Source of the DNA: an uncultured Clostridiaceae bacterium
GTDB taxonomy: Bacteria; Bacillota; Clostridia; Lachnospirales; Lachnospiraceae
DNA: 64,000 nucleotides
NCBI GenBank assembly: GCA_902477765.1
Contig: CABSIM010000001.1
Span: 62,001 to 126,000 of the forward strand
Direction: 5' to 3'
Of the stretch, positions 51,534-61,600 are shown one piece after another. Within the stretch, counting starts at the first letter, position 1. Each line of letters opens with the position of its first letter. The translations under genes and the position numbers were made by a program. The notes beneath the pieces are model-generated. The model did not search any database and was not told the DNA's origin. It worked only from the letters and a program-made list of their open reading frames with translations.

Positions 51534-51986
51534 ATGGCGGAGCTGAATCGGAATTATGTGCCCGTGTACCGGTTTGCGGTGCAGCTGGGGGATACCGGCT
51601 ATGAAAAAGTTTGCTTTTCAAAAATTTCTGGAATTGAACGGAGCCTGGATTATGAGGAGATTCAGGAAGGCGGGTATAACGATTCGCCTCATCTGCTGGC
51701 AGTGCCGCATAAAAAGCATGGAGTACTGGTACTGGAGAAGGGCGCAGCGGTGACAGACAGCTGGGTCAGCAGAATCCGCCCGGGAATGTGGCTTGGCACA
51801 TGGATGGACATTGTGCTGCTTGACGCAAGAGGAAACCAGACAGGCCGGCGCTTTCAGATTGACGACGGACTGATTACCAAATGGGAAATATCCGGGCTGA
51901 ATGCAATGGGGAGTGAGATCCTGATTGAAAGACTGGAAATCATGCATGAGGGAATCCGATACGGCACCGGCATAGTCCAGCGGTGA
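51534..51986 (+). CDS. Second tube-like protein (Afp5-type, gp19 family)
   Basis: ATG 51534 with TGGAGGAAATC before it gives 150 residues. The protein is a gp19-fold relative of the major tube ('YVPVYRFAVQLGDTGYEKVCFSKISGIERSLDYEEIQEGG', 'RRFQIDDGLITKWEISGLNAMGSEILIERLEIMHEGI') with an extra loop. In Afp and PVC such a second tube protein joins the main tube to the baseplate hub; that is the likely role here. Confidence 0.87.
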   Translation: MAELNRNYVPVYRFAVQLGDTGYEKVCFSKISGIERSLDYEEIQEGGYNDSPHLLAVPHKKHGVLVLEKGAAVTDSWVSRIRPGMWLGTWMDIVLLDARGNQTGRRFQIDDGLITKWEISGLNAMGSEILIERLEIMHEGIRYGTGIVQR

Positions 51987-52012
51987 CGGCTCGGTGAAAG
52001 GCAGGGAATACA

Positions 52013-55000
52013 ATGGGAATGCTGCTGATTGATCCGGGGTTTGCCGGAAGAATCATGGAAAAATATTCCTTTGCGGGATCATATGGTTTTGATGAAGAAT
52101 CACTGATTTTCTACCAGGAAGATCATGAAGAAAAAAAAGAGGCGTCTTCTGCGTATGATACGGAGTTGACGCTGAAACTGCTTTTCATGTTTCAGAATTA
52201 TCAGCAGTCCGGCCAGTACCTGCATATCAACTGGAATCTGCTGACTCAGACCATACTCCGTCAGACTTCCGCAATTTCTTCCAGGATGCAGCAGATGACT
52301 GCCCCTGTCCTTCAGGCAGTGAAAACCTTGCAGAGAGATCAGATGCTCCGGACGCCGGCAGAGAAAAATTATGCAGCAGGAAAGAATGTACGGGAAAGTG
52401 ACCGGCAAAGCCTGCGGGAAATCCATATGGACAGCCGGCAGCTGCTCAGGGATCTGAGAACAGAACGGGAGTCCCTGAAGATTTTCCGTGAAGCCGGAAA
52501 GCGGGCCGGGAGCTCAGAGGCAGAGAAACTGGCCAAACAGGAAACGGAACAGATTGTTCTGAGAGAACTGATGCGGCTGAGCCGTTCAGAGAAAACAGGA
52601 TATTTTGACAATATCTGCAGAGTGCTGAAGACAGAGACGGCAGCGGTCATTCTGAAGGAATACAGTTCTCAGCTGCCGGAAGCGATGCAGATACTCGAAA
52701 TTCTGGACGGAACGGAAAATGAGGAAGAAAAGCAGAGAAGGATTACGGAAATTCTGAAAACGGAGACTGTACAAAGGCGTTTTCTGCAGGAAAGCCTGTC
52801 ACGTATTGACCGGATTCAGAGTCTGACAGATACGGAGAAAGTCCGTCTTCGGATTCTGATGAGAGAAGCCGGAGAACAGAGCGGAAAAGTCCGTAAAAGA
52901 GAAAGAACATCCGGTGTTTCTTTTCATAGGGATCAGGATGTACTGGGTATTTTACGGAAAGAAGACGGGTATAAAACCGTGGAACAGGGCCCTGCATGGG
53001 GAAAGCAGGAAAAGGAACAGGTTTTCCTGAGAAAGCTGATTCGGCTGAGCAGCACCGGTGCCGGCAGAAGTGCCGGAGAGATTTACCGCCTGATGCAGAC
53101 AGATACGGCAATCACGTTCCTGAAAGAGCGGGGATCTGTCTGGCCGGAAGCAGAGCAGATGCTTGGGATTCTGAGCGGATCAGGGACTGGGGAAGAAAAA
53201 CAGAAGAAGCTCACAGAAATTCTTGAATCGGAGACTGTGAAGAATCGGATTCTGCAGGAAAGCCTGTCCCGTATCGGTTTTATTCATAATCTGACAGAAA
53301 TACAGAAAGAACGTCTTTCCGCTGCGACGGGCAGGACAGGAATCTTCCTGAACGATATTCCGCACAGCGCGGCAGAAAGAGAAACGGTTCATGAGGGATC
53401 AGAGAAAACCGCAGGTGCGGAAAGAACGATTGATGAGGAAATACGCAGACTTGTACTGGAAAATCTGAAGGGAACATCTGCAGGAGGCGGGAGAAGAATC
53501 CGTTTTCTCAACGGAATCGGCATTTCCAGACTCCGGTTTTCATCCCTGCACCGGCAGGAGAGCCATCTGACGTCTGAACATATTGAAAAATGGATGGGAG
53601 TCCTTTCGGAGGAAGAACGGAGTACGGTGTGGAGAGAACTGATCCGGATATCAGATTCCATGGTTTACAGGACATGGGAAAATGCGGGAGAAGTCAGGGA
53701 ATTTCTGTCTTCCGTGATGAAGATACGAAAAGAAGAACAGGCGGCAGAGGACCGGAGACAGAGTGAGGGGAATAACCTGTACCGTCTGATGAGACAGATG
53801 CCTGAAACGTCGGCAGCATTTCTGCGCTGGATTCTGGGGCAGAACGGGCAGGATGGCCCGGGAACAGTCGGTGCACTGTTCAGAAAGTATGAAGAACAGA
53901 TATTCCGTCAGACACGAGAGGAAAAAGAACAGGAAATTTTCCGGAAAATCCTGGAGAAAGCAGATGCACCGGAAGAAAGTGCAGCACAGGCTGCGGTGCT
54001 GTGGGAAAAAATGCCGTTGACATCCAGGATGATTACCATTCTGGAAAGCCGTTTGACAGAGCCGGAAAAGGCTGAAAAAGCGGAAAAGGAGCTGGCAGAA
54101 ATTCTGATCCGTGATTTTCAGATACAGAACAGAGAACTGATTTTCCATGATGACGGGGACAGGATTCCTCCGCAGAAAAGAGACCGGCAGATTCAGACAT
54201 TTCTTAAATTTCTGAAGGCTCCAGAGGTTTCGGAAACCATCGAACGGAAGATACGCTATTCCGATGAGAACAGAAGAAGGAAGCTGGAAGAATGGATCCG
54301 CACGTATCAGAAATCCGTTGTTGTCAGACAGATACAGGAGTCCGGCGAGGGACGGAAGCCGGGCAGGGGGCAGAAGAAGGCGGAAGAAAAGGAAAAACGT
54401 ACCGCAGAGTCCATGATACGGCTGCTGATATCCGGGGAAAAGGCACAGCAGCGCATGCTTGTTTTTCAGGTGAGAGACAGACTGGGGGCCAGGGCTGCCG
54501 GCCAGCTGGAAGAATACTTCCGGTCAAGAGAAAGCACCGCGGAAGATGCAGCGAAAACCCGGAGCATGAAGCAGATGGAACGGACGGCGCGTTCTGTGAT
54601 AGATACCTATCTGTCCATGGTGCAGAGAGAAATGATGGTTTCTTCCATGGGAGACGGCAGTGAGCTGTTTCTTCAGAATCAGCAGCGGGCGGTGATCCAT
54701 CATCCTTCTTCCGGAGCATTTCTGGCTGCCAGGAGAAGCACGGAGTCCATATTGCGGCTGATCCGCAGAAATTATCTGTTCCGTCAGGAAAACAGGCTGA
54801 TGACGGAACAGATTCGTCATTCCATTGTACAGACCGGAACCGATGCAGGACTGCGGAAAATTGAAGAGAGGGAAATACCGTACGCACGGCAGAATGCCGA
54901 GTATGATCTGATGCAGAACAGGCTCCTGGAGCGCACTTCAGAAAACCAGATGCGTTTCCCGAAAACCGCAGAATTCGGCCGGATGATGCTGGAACGTATC

Positions 55001-55426
55001 AAAGCTTCCGGCGCAGGTCTGGAGAAGATGCAGGACGTCGGAAACCAGGATACGGAAATCAGGAGTTATTCCGGACTGCGAACCGGACTGGAAAACCGGA
55101 ATTATGGTGTGCATCCTGTACAGGAGACATTCAGCCGGCCGGGAGAACGGACGTCTCCGGGACTGTATTATCCGGAGCAGGCACAGACAGAATTCCTCAG
55201 GCGCCAGAAAAAACAGGAGGCGGAAATCGAAGAGACCCGCACGGTGGTAAAACGGCTTAATGAGAAGCTGGAGATTCAGCAGAAACTGATGGAAGAACTG
55301 AAAAAAAAGACATCCGGTCCGCAGGTGATTCCTCCGCAGATCAGCATCAGCCAGCTGACACGACAGGTGATGAAGCGCATGGAAGACGAACTGAGGACGG
55401 AAAAAATGCGCCGCGGAATTCTGTAA
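52013..55426 (+). CDS. Large helical protein in the tape-measure position, with internal duplication
   Basis: The 1137-residue protein is almost entirely charged alpha-helix with no membrane segment or enzyme motif. Residues about 176-285 and 333-440 are clear internal copies ('EQIVLRELMRLS', 'EILKTETVQRRFLQESLSRI' against 'EQVFLRKLIRLS', 'EILESETVKNRILQESLSRI'), and a weaker third copy seems present near 640-700. The last 40 residues ('ISISQLTRQVMKRMEDELRTEKMRRG') form a conserved-looking tail. Gene order in phages places the tape measure straight after the chaperones, and a helix of this length would span about 170 nm at most. A tape-measure or adaptor role is inferred; no known family is recognised. 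Confidence 0.65.
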   Translation: MGMLLIDPGFAGRIMEKYSFAGSYGFDEESLIFYQEDHEEKKEASSAYDTELTLKLLFMFQNYQQSGQYLHINWNLLTQTILRQTSAISSRMQQMTAPVLQAVKTLQRDQMLRTPAEKNYAAGKNVRESDRQSLREIHMDSRQLLRDLRTERESLKIFREAGKRAGSSEAEKLAKQETEQIVLRELMRLSRSEKTGYFDNICRVLKTETAAVILKEYSSQLPEAMQILEILDGTENEEEKQRRITEILKTETVQRRFLQESLSRIDRIQSLTDTEKVRLRILMREAGEQSGKVRKRERTSGVSFHRDQDVLGILRKEDGYKTVEQGPAWGKQEKEQVFLRKLIRLSSTGAGRSAGEIYRLMQTDTAITFLKERGSVWPEAEQMLGILSGSGTGEEKQKKLTEILESETVKNRILQESLSRIGFIHNLTEIQKERLSAATGRTGIFLNDIPHSAAERETVHEGSEKTAGAERTIDEEIRRLVLENLKGTSAGGGRRIRFLNGIGISRLRFSSLHRQESHLTSEHIEKWMGVLSEEERSTVWRELIRISDSMVYRTWENAGEVREFLSSVMKIRKEEQAAEDRRQSEGNNLYRLMRQMPETSAAFLRWILGQNGQDGPGTVGALFRKYEEQIFRQTREEKEQEIFRKILEKADAPEESAAQAAVLWEKMPLTSRMITILESRLTEPEKAEKAEKELAEILIRDFQIQNRELIFHDDGDRIPPQKRDRQIQTFLKFLKAPEVSETIERKIRYSDENRRRKLEEWIRTYQKSVVVRQIQESGEGRKPGRGQKKAEEKEKRTAESMIRLLISGEKAQQRMLVFQVRDRLGARAAGQLEEYFRSRESTAEDAAKTRSMKQMERTARSVIDTYLSMVQREMMVSSMGDGSELFLQNQQRAVIHHPSSGAFLAARRSTESILRLIRRNYLFRQENRLMTEQIRHSIVQTGTDAGLRKIEEREIPYARQNAEYDLMQNRLLERTSENQMRFPKTAEFGRMMLERIKASGAGLEKMQDVGNQDTEIRSYSGLRTGLENRNYGVHPVQETFSRPGERTSPGLYYPEQAQTEFLRRQKKQEAEIEETRTVVKRLNEKLEIQQKLMEELKKKTSGPQVIPPQISISQLTRQVMKRMEDELRTEKMRRGIL

Positions 55427-55474
55427 ACGGAAAAAGAATGTGAGCAAATGCACAGAAGAAGATAAGGAGGATAC

Positions 55475-56116
55475 ATGGGACTGGTAAAAGCGAAACTGAT
55501 AATAGAAGAAGGAGAAGAGCTGGAAGTCATGTTTAATCCGGAGTCCTACAATCTTTCTTTTTCCGCTTCCTACAGTGAGAAAAAAGTAGTGGGGCTTGAT
55601 GGTCCCATAATCCAGTATATATCCGGAGACAGCCAGAGCCTGGATATGACCTTGTATTTTGACACATACAGTCCTCCTACGCTGAAGCAGCCGAAAGAAT
55701 CAGGAAGCGATGTGACAAAGATCACAAGAAAACTGGCAGCACTGGTTTTCATTAAAGGAAGTCTCCACAGACCGCCTATGGTGACATTCAAATGGGGCGG
55801 CCTGAATTTTAAAGGCGTTGTTACCAGTGTCAAACAGGCATGTACGATGTTTCTGTCAGACGGAATGCCGGTGCGGGCCAGAGTGGATCTTACATTCAAA
55901 TCCATGCTGGATGTCAGTACCAGCAAGATGATTTCTCCGTTTGAATCTCCGGACCGGACCAAAGTCCGCACCATACATGAAGGAGAGCAGCTATGGAATT
56001 ATGCCTGGCAGGAATACGGAGATATGGAGCAGTGGAGAGCCATTGCCCGGGAAAATGGCATCATGAATCCGCTGGACATCGTGCCGGGACAGAAAATCAA
56101 GCTGCCGGCGCTGTAG
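55475..56116 (+). CDS. LysM-containing tube/baseplate adaptor (Afp7-like)
   Basis: The 213-residue protein has the eCIS tube-protein N-terminal domain ('EELEVMFNPESYNLSFSASYSEKKVVGLDGPIIQYISGDSQSLDMTLYFDTY') and a C-terminal LysM domain ('RTIHEGEQLWNYAWQEYGDMEQWRAIARENGIMNPLDIVPGQKIKLPAL'). Proteins of this kind, such as Afp7 and T4 gp53, bind the hub-tube interface. AAGGAGGAT precedes the ATG. Confidence 0.93.
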   Translation: MGLVKAKLIIEEGEELEVMFNPESYNLSFSASYSEKKVVGLDGPIIQYISGDSQSLDMTLYFDTYSPPTLKQPKESGSDVTKITRKLAALVFIKGSLHRPPMVTFKWGGLNFKGVVTSVKQACTMFLSDGMPVRARVDLTFKSMLDVSTSKMISPFESPDRTKVRTIHEGEQLWNYAWQEYGDMEQWRAIARENGIMNPLDIVPGQKIKLPAL

Positions 56117-56178
56117 AAACTCAGGGAGAATGACGGCGCATCAGACCGAATATCAAGAAAAAGACGGGAGAGAACAGT

Positions 56179-57255
56179 ATGGCAAATCTGATGAGTGACC
56201 GGAGTGACATGGCTGCGCTTTACAGAAAGTATCAGGGCTTTCGGGCTCCGGCGTTTCAGGTGATGCTGGGAGACAGCGGACAGGATCTTGGCGGAAAACT
56301 GAATGGACAGGTGGAGCAGCTGGAACTTTCCCTGTCTCTGGAAAATGCTTCTTCTGCTGTTTTCCGGATTATCAATGCGTATGATGCGAAGAATCATGCT
56401 TTTTCCGGGGAGATTATGAAAAATCTGATTCTGGGGAATCTGGTGAAAGTCAACATCGGATATGGCTCCAGTCTGGACTGCGTTTTCTGCGGGTACATTC
56501 ATTCCATAAAACAGGAATTTCAGGAAAATCCTGCATTATCTGTGACAGCACTTGATGTCCGCAGGCTGATGCAGAGTTCCAGACATGCTCTGACAACCAG
56601 AAGCGGAACTACATATTCGGAAATATTTCAGAACATTATGAAGCCGTATAAAAAACTGTATTCCAGACTTGTTGTGGACAGAAGTTCTGAAAAGGATGTG
56701 TCGGGGGTTCAGCAGAGCGGCAGTGACCTGGAATTTGTCAAAAGACTGGCAAAGGCTGCCAACAGAGAATTTCTGGTATTTGGTGACCAGGTTTATTTCC
56801 GGAGAATTTCCAAGCGGACAGCGGCCCTGACGCTGACCTGGGGTCAGGATCTTATTTCTTTTTCCAAGGAAAGTGTCTATGCCAGCCAGAAACTGACAGT
56901 GGCCGGAATTAAGAAAAACACCAAGGAAGAAGTGGTAAAAGCCACACGTGAAATCAAAACAGAGACAGGAATTGTGTCGCTGGTGGCGGGGCAGGAGGAG
57001 TATATCTGGGATGCTTCCGTCAACTCTCAGGAAAAAGCAGACCAGAAGGCAGATAAACTGAAAGAAGAAAGAGAAAAACAGGTTCAGGGAGGAAGCGGAT
57101 CCTGCGTGGGGCTTCCGCAGCTGGTTCCGGGACGAAGTATCCGGATCGCAGGATTGTCTTCCGGACTTAACGGCGAATATATGCTCAGTCAGGTAAATCA
57201 TTCACTGGGCGGAGACGGTTTTCAGACATCATTTGAAATAGGAGGGTTTGTCTGA
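56179..57255 (+). CDS. Baseplate hub protein (gpD / gp27-like, VgrG N-terminal half)
   Basis: The 358-residue protein resembles the phage late-control D family: 'GQVEQLELSLSLENASSAVFRIINAYD', 'VKVNIGYGSSLDCVFCGYIHSIKQEF', 'GSDLEFVKRLAKAANREFLVFGDQVYF' and a C-terminal 'GRSIRIAGLSSGLNGEYMLSQVNHSLGG'. It forms a trimeric hub that converts six-fold tube symmetry to the spike. Its stop TGA overlaps the ATG of the spike gene. Confidence 0.9.
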   Translation: MANLMSDRSDMAALYRKYQGFRAPAFQVMLGDSGQDLGGKLNGQVEQLELSLSLENASSAVFRIINAYDAKNHAFSGEIMKNLILGNLVKVNIGYGSSLDCVFCGYIHSIKQEFQENPALSVTALDVRRLMQSSRHALTTRSGTTYSEIFQNIMKPYKKLYSRLVVDRSSEKDVSGVQQSGSDLEFVKRLAKAANREFLVFGDQVYFRRISKRTAALTLTWGQDLISFSKESVYASQKLTVAGIKKNTKEEVVKATREIKTETGIVSLVAGQEEYIWDASVNSQEKADQKADKLKEEREKQVQGGSGSCVGLPQLVPGRSIRIAGLSSGLNGEYMLSQVNHSLGGDGFQTSFEIGGFV

Positions 57256-58088
57256 TGGGGCTTTTTGATGAACTGCTGGACATTCGTGAAGAAAGCCAGG
57301 AAGAGGGAGGCCTGTCCGGAATCCGGGGAGTTGCAGTGGGGATTGTAAAGGAAAACTGGGACAGCAAACATCCGGGCATGCTGAAAGTGGAACTGGTACT
57401 GGGAGAAAAGGAAAAAAGCATTCTGGACTGGATGCCGATGGCAGTGCCTTATGCAGGAAAAGAATTCGGTATATATTTTCTGCCGGAGATCGGGAGTCAG
57501 GTGCTGGTTGCGTTTCACCTGGGAGAACTGAACAGCCCGGTTGTCATCGGATGTATGTGGAACCAGACAGATGTCACACCTCAGAATGCTGCCAATGAAA
57601 AAAATACAGTAAAGATGATCCGTACAAAAGGCGGAAATCAGATTGTCATTTCGGAAGAAAACGGAAAAGAAAAGATCGAAGTGGAAACCAAAGGGGGACA
57701 GAAACTTGTCCTGGACGATGAGAACAAAAAGGTGACGCTCGGCGATAAGGAAGGAAAGAATTCCATAACACTGGATGCCAAAAACGGAGCACTGACGTTT
57801 GAAGCTGAAAAAAAAGCGGTATTTCGTGTCAATGGAAAAGAAATGCTGACCCTGGACGGCAGCGGTCAGAAAATGAATTTGAAAACAAACGGGATTCAGA
57901 TAGAGGCAGCCCAGGCTCTTCAGCTGAAAGGACAGACACTGAAAGCCGAGGGTACCAGTACGGAAATCAAGGGACAAAGCATCAAGGTAGAATCACAGGC
58001 AGCACTGAGCCTGAAAGGAACAGCGTCCCTGAAGGCAGAAAGCAGCGGCATTGCGGAAGTAAAAGGAACCATGGTAAAGATCAACTGA
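57255..58088 (+). CDS. Central spike protein (gpV / gp5-like)
   Basis: The 277-residue protein begins with an OB-fold region ('VAVGIVKENWDSKHPGMLKVELVLGEKE', 'GIYFLPEIGSQVLVAFHLGELNSPVVIGCMWN'). It continues into a beta-helix of short hydrophobic/charged repeats ('ITLDAKNGALTFEAEKKAVFRVNGKEMLTLDG', 'IKGQSIKVESQAALSLKGTASLKAE'), as in T4 gp5 and VgrG tips. Together with the preceding gene it makes a two-chain VgrG equivalent. The protein ends inside the beta-helix, so a separate PAAR tip would be expected. Confidence 0.92.
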   Translation: MGLFDELLDIREESQEEGGLSGIRGVAVGIVKENWDSKHPGMLKVELVLGEKEKSILDWMPMAVPYAGKEFGIYFLPEIGSQVLVAFHLGELNSPVVIGCMWNQTDVTPQNAANEKNTVKMIRTKGGNQIVISEENGKEKIEVETKGGQKLVLDDENKKVTLGDKEGKNSITLDAKNGALTFEAEKKAVFRVNGKEMLTLDGSGQKMNLKTNGIQIEAAQALQLKGQTLKAEGTSTEIKGQSIKVESQAALSLKGTASLKAESSGIAEVKGTMVKIN

Positions 58089-58134
58089 TGACCGTACCGG
58101 AGGACACGGAAAAAGTACGGCAGGGAGATGGAAT

Positions 58135-58548
58135 ATGGGAAACAGAAATCGTCCCGGAGATTTTCTGGGAACAGGTTGGAAATTTCCTCCCGGTGTGGAT
58201 TCTGCCACCGGGCGGATACGGTCAGTAAGTGAGGAAGAGGATATTGCGGAGGCAATCCGCATCATCCTGTATACCAGAAAAGGGGAACGGGTCATGCATC
58301 CGGATTTTGGATGCGGGATTCACCGGTATGTGTTTGAACAGATGGATTATGGTACCGTAAGTTCCATGGAGCGTGAAATTACAGATGCCATCATTGCATG
58401 GGAACCCAGGGTAATCGAGCCGGAAGCGTCGGTGGATACCGGGAGACTGAATGAAGGCCTGGTGGAGATCCGCATACGCTATGTGGTGAGAAGTACCAAT
58501 AACCCCTATAATCTGGTGTTCCCTTACTACATACAGGAAGGAATATAA
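58135..58548 (+). CDS. Baseplate wedge protein (gp25-like)
   Basis: The 137-residue protein has the gp25/W lysozyme-like fold: 'EDIAEAIRIILYTRKGERVMHPDFGCGIHRYVFEQMD', 'IREIT'-type helix and 'GLVEIRIRYVVRSTNNPYNLVFPYYI'. It forms part of the baseplate and sits at the base of the sheath, where the conserved EPR motif (WEPRVIEPEA) is found. AGGGAGATGG lies before the start. Confidence 0.93.
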   Translation: MGNRNRPGDFLGTGWKFPPGVDSATGRIRSVSEEEDIAEAIRIILYTRKGERVMHPDFGCGIHRYVFEQMDYGTVSSMEREITDAIIAWEPRVIEPEASVDTGRLNEGLVEIRIRYVVRSTNNPYNLVFPYYIQEGI

Positions 58549-58656
58549 AATACAGAATGATATCCGGAACAGTGATATCACAGAGACCAAAACAGAAGAG
58601 GCAGCAAAACCTGCAGAAGACATATTCTGCAGAAAAAAGGAAGGAGGCGGAAAAAG

Positions 58657-61600
58657 ATGCGGACAGAAGACTGGTATCCATGTGACAAAGAGAAACTGCT
58701 GGAACAGATGAAAAAACTGGCCGGTGCCTATACACCGGAATGGAGAATGGATACGGAGCGCCCGGATCTGGGAACTGCACTGGCCATAATCTATGCAGAT
58801 ATGTTTTCCGGAACCGTGCGCCGCTTTAACCGGCTTCCGGAAAAAAACCGCTCCGCCTTTTTCAGAGAGGTGGGCACAGAACTGAAAGAATCCGTACCCG
58901 CACAGGGGTATGCGGCTTTTGGTCTTGCCAGTGATGATCTGGGCGGCACGGAAGTCCCCAGAGGATTTATGGTGTCTGCTCCGGGAGAAGAAGAGGAAGT
59001 GCCTTTTGAGACACAGGAAAGTGTTTATGTGACACCGTCGGCACTGGAGGAAATTTACCTGACAGACGGCTCCGGTGACAGGATTCAGAGGCTTTACCTG
59101 TCCAGACAGGCAGCGGGAGAAGAACGCAGACCGTCTGAATTCCCTTTTTATATGTTTCAGTCCGGAAATGAAAATCTTCAGGAACATAGTTTTGTAGCAG
59201 GTCAGAATGAGGTGCTGAATCTGAAGGGGCCGGCCTGTGTGTATCTTAAGATGAAGCCCGGATATATGCCGGAAGGAGATTTTAATCCTGAGCAGATGTT
59301 TCTGAACCAGGAAGAAACAGCATTTGAATATCTGTCGGAAAACGGATATGTTCCGTTCGGAACGAGACGCTGGGAGAAGGACTGTCTGGTGCTTGAGATG
59401 GCTTCCGGATGTCCTTCCATCGCCTTGTCTCAGGAAGGGGAGCAGCAGGGGCGTTTCCTCAGATGCAGGATGCTGAAACCTTACTGCCGTCCGCCGTTTT
59501 CTGTGGAAGAGTTTCTGATGGCTTCTTCCGCACATGGGCTGGCCCCTGATACGGTACAGACAGAAAACGGTGAGGCGGAGAGAGAAGAGGTCTTTCCTTT
59601 TGGAGAACGGCCCATGCCCTATTCTGAAGTATATATCGCATCAGATCAGGTGTTAAGCAAATGCGGTGCACGGGTTCAGATGGAGTTCCGCATGGACTAT
59701 GAAAAGATCCCTCTGGAGACATCCGGTGAACCGGAACGGGACTGGAAACTGGTGATGAAGAGGGAAGATTTCATCCCGGATCCGGAATATGATGTGACCA
59801 TTGAGCGGGTGATATGGGAGTATTACAATGGTACGGGATGGAGCAGGCTGTTTATGGACCGGGAATACAGCCGGATCTTCAATGGCGGTGACGGCACCAT
59901 GGGCCAGAAGTTTTCTCTGGAGTTTGTCTGCCCGGATGATGCAGCCCCGTTTTTATACAATTCGGTGGAATCCAGATATATCCGGATCCGGATTCTGAAG
60001 ATGAACAATCTGTTTAAGCAGAATGGACATTATATTACGCCGGTCATGAGTGATATCCGTTTTTCTTTTGCCTATAAGGGAAGGGGAAAATTTCCGGATT
60101 TCCTGAAAACTGTCAATAACCGGGAAGAAAGAATTCTTCCGGCAGAAGCCCAGAGATACGGAAAGGTTTCCTGGGAACTGTTCAGCGGAATCGGGGACGC
60201 CAGAAGAACCCTGTACATGAAATTTTCAAAACCCCTTACAGACGGCCCCATTAAGATGCTCATGACCATGGAAGAAAGCATTCCGGAAGAACTTCCGAGA
60301 CTGGAATTTGAGTATCTGGGCTCAGATGGTTTTTATCCTCTTCCGGTCATGGATGAAACTGAATCCATGAGAAAGAGCGGTGTCCTGACCTTCATGGGAA
60401 GGCCGGATTTTGAAAAAGCCGTAATGTGGGGAAGCGAAGGGTACTGGATACGTCTGAGAGACATATACAATGGTTACGGCGCCAGAAACCGGCATACCAG
60501 GATGCCTGTATTGAACGGCATATTTCTCAATGTGGTCAGAATAAAGGCCATTGAAACCATGCCGGAAGAAAAATTCCGCATTGAACCCAGAGAGAAAAAC
60601 AAAGTATGTACTCTTATGAAAGACAGGATACAGGATCTGGAAGTCTGGGTGGATGAAAGCAGGCAGCTGACAGAAGCACAGATGAAGGACATGCTGGAAA
60701 AGAATCAGGTTCAGACGGAGCAGAATACTGACGGTGAGATCACGACGTTCTGGGTGAAGTGGAAAGAAGTGGATGACTTCTGCATGTCAGGCCCCGGATC
60801 ACGTCATTTTACGGCGGACCGCAACAAGGGTACAATCCGGTTTTCTGACGGCATTACGGGAGCCATCCCGTCATCTGGTCCGGAGGAGACGATCCGTGTT
60901 TTCTATACCTGCGGCGGAGGGGAAAACGGTAATCAGCCGGTGGGAAATGTGAATCAGATGTCAAGGACCCTCGGCTACATCAACCAGGTATACAACCCCA
61001 GTGTTACCATGGGCGGCTGCGATCAGGAGACCGCTCAGGAGGCCATGATACGTAGCTCAAACAGGTTCCGTCATATGGAACGTGCAGTTACGGTCAGTGA
61101 CTATGAAGCCCTTGGGATGGAAGCCTCCCGTCTTGTTCTCAAAGTACGGTGCTTTTCCAATTGCAGAGAGGACGGTTCCAGAGAACCCGGAAGTGTAACT
61201 CTTGTGGTTCTGCAGAAGAATTTCAAAGACGGAAGGATTTATTTTGAACAGGTAAAACAGGAAGTGCTCCAGTATATGAATTCACGGATACCGGGGAATC
61301 AGCGGGTCCTGGAACGGTTTTATGTGGCAGAACCGCAGTATCTTGAACTTCGCTGCCGTGTGGACATTTCCGTTGAGAATTTTGACCAGGTTTTCGAGGT
61401 GAGACGCCAGGTACAGCAGCGCATAGATACGTTTCTGGATCCGATTCATGGAAATTTCAATGCGAAAGGCTGGCAGATCGGCCGGATTCCCAATGAGATT
61501 CAGATCAAGAATGCGATCCAGGGGATTGGCGGAATCCGCTACATAAAAGATGTACAGATGTCTGCGTTTGTTCAGAGCAGACAGGGCTGGGTGGAAGTAG

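Noticed and set aside
54292..54663. Open frame of 123 codons within the tape-measure-position gene
   Set aside because: Out-of-frame shadow of the 1137-residue gene with no motif or ribosome-binding site.
58557..58685. Short frame of about 42 codons between gp25 and the first J-like gene
   Set aside because: No ribosome-binding site, no recognisable motif and it runs into the J-like gene.
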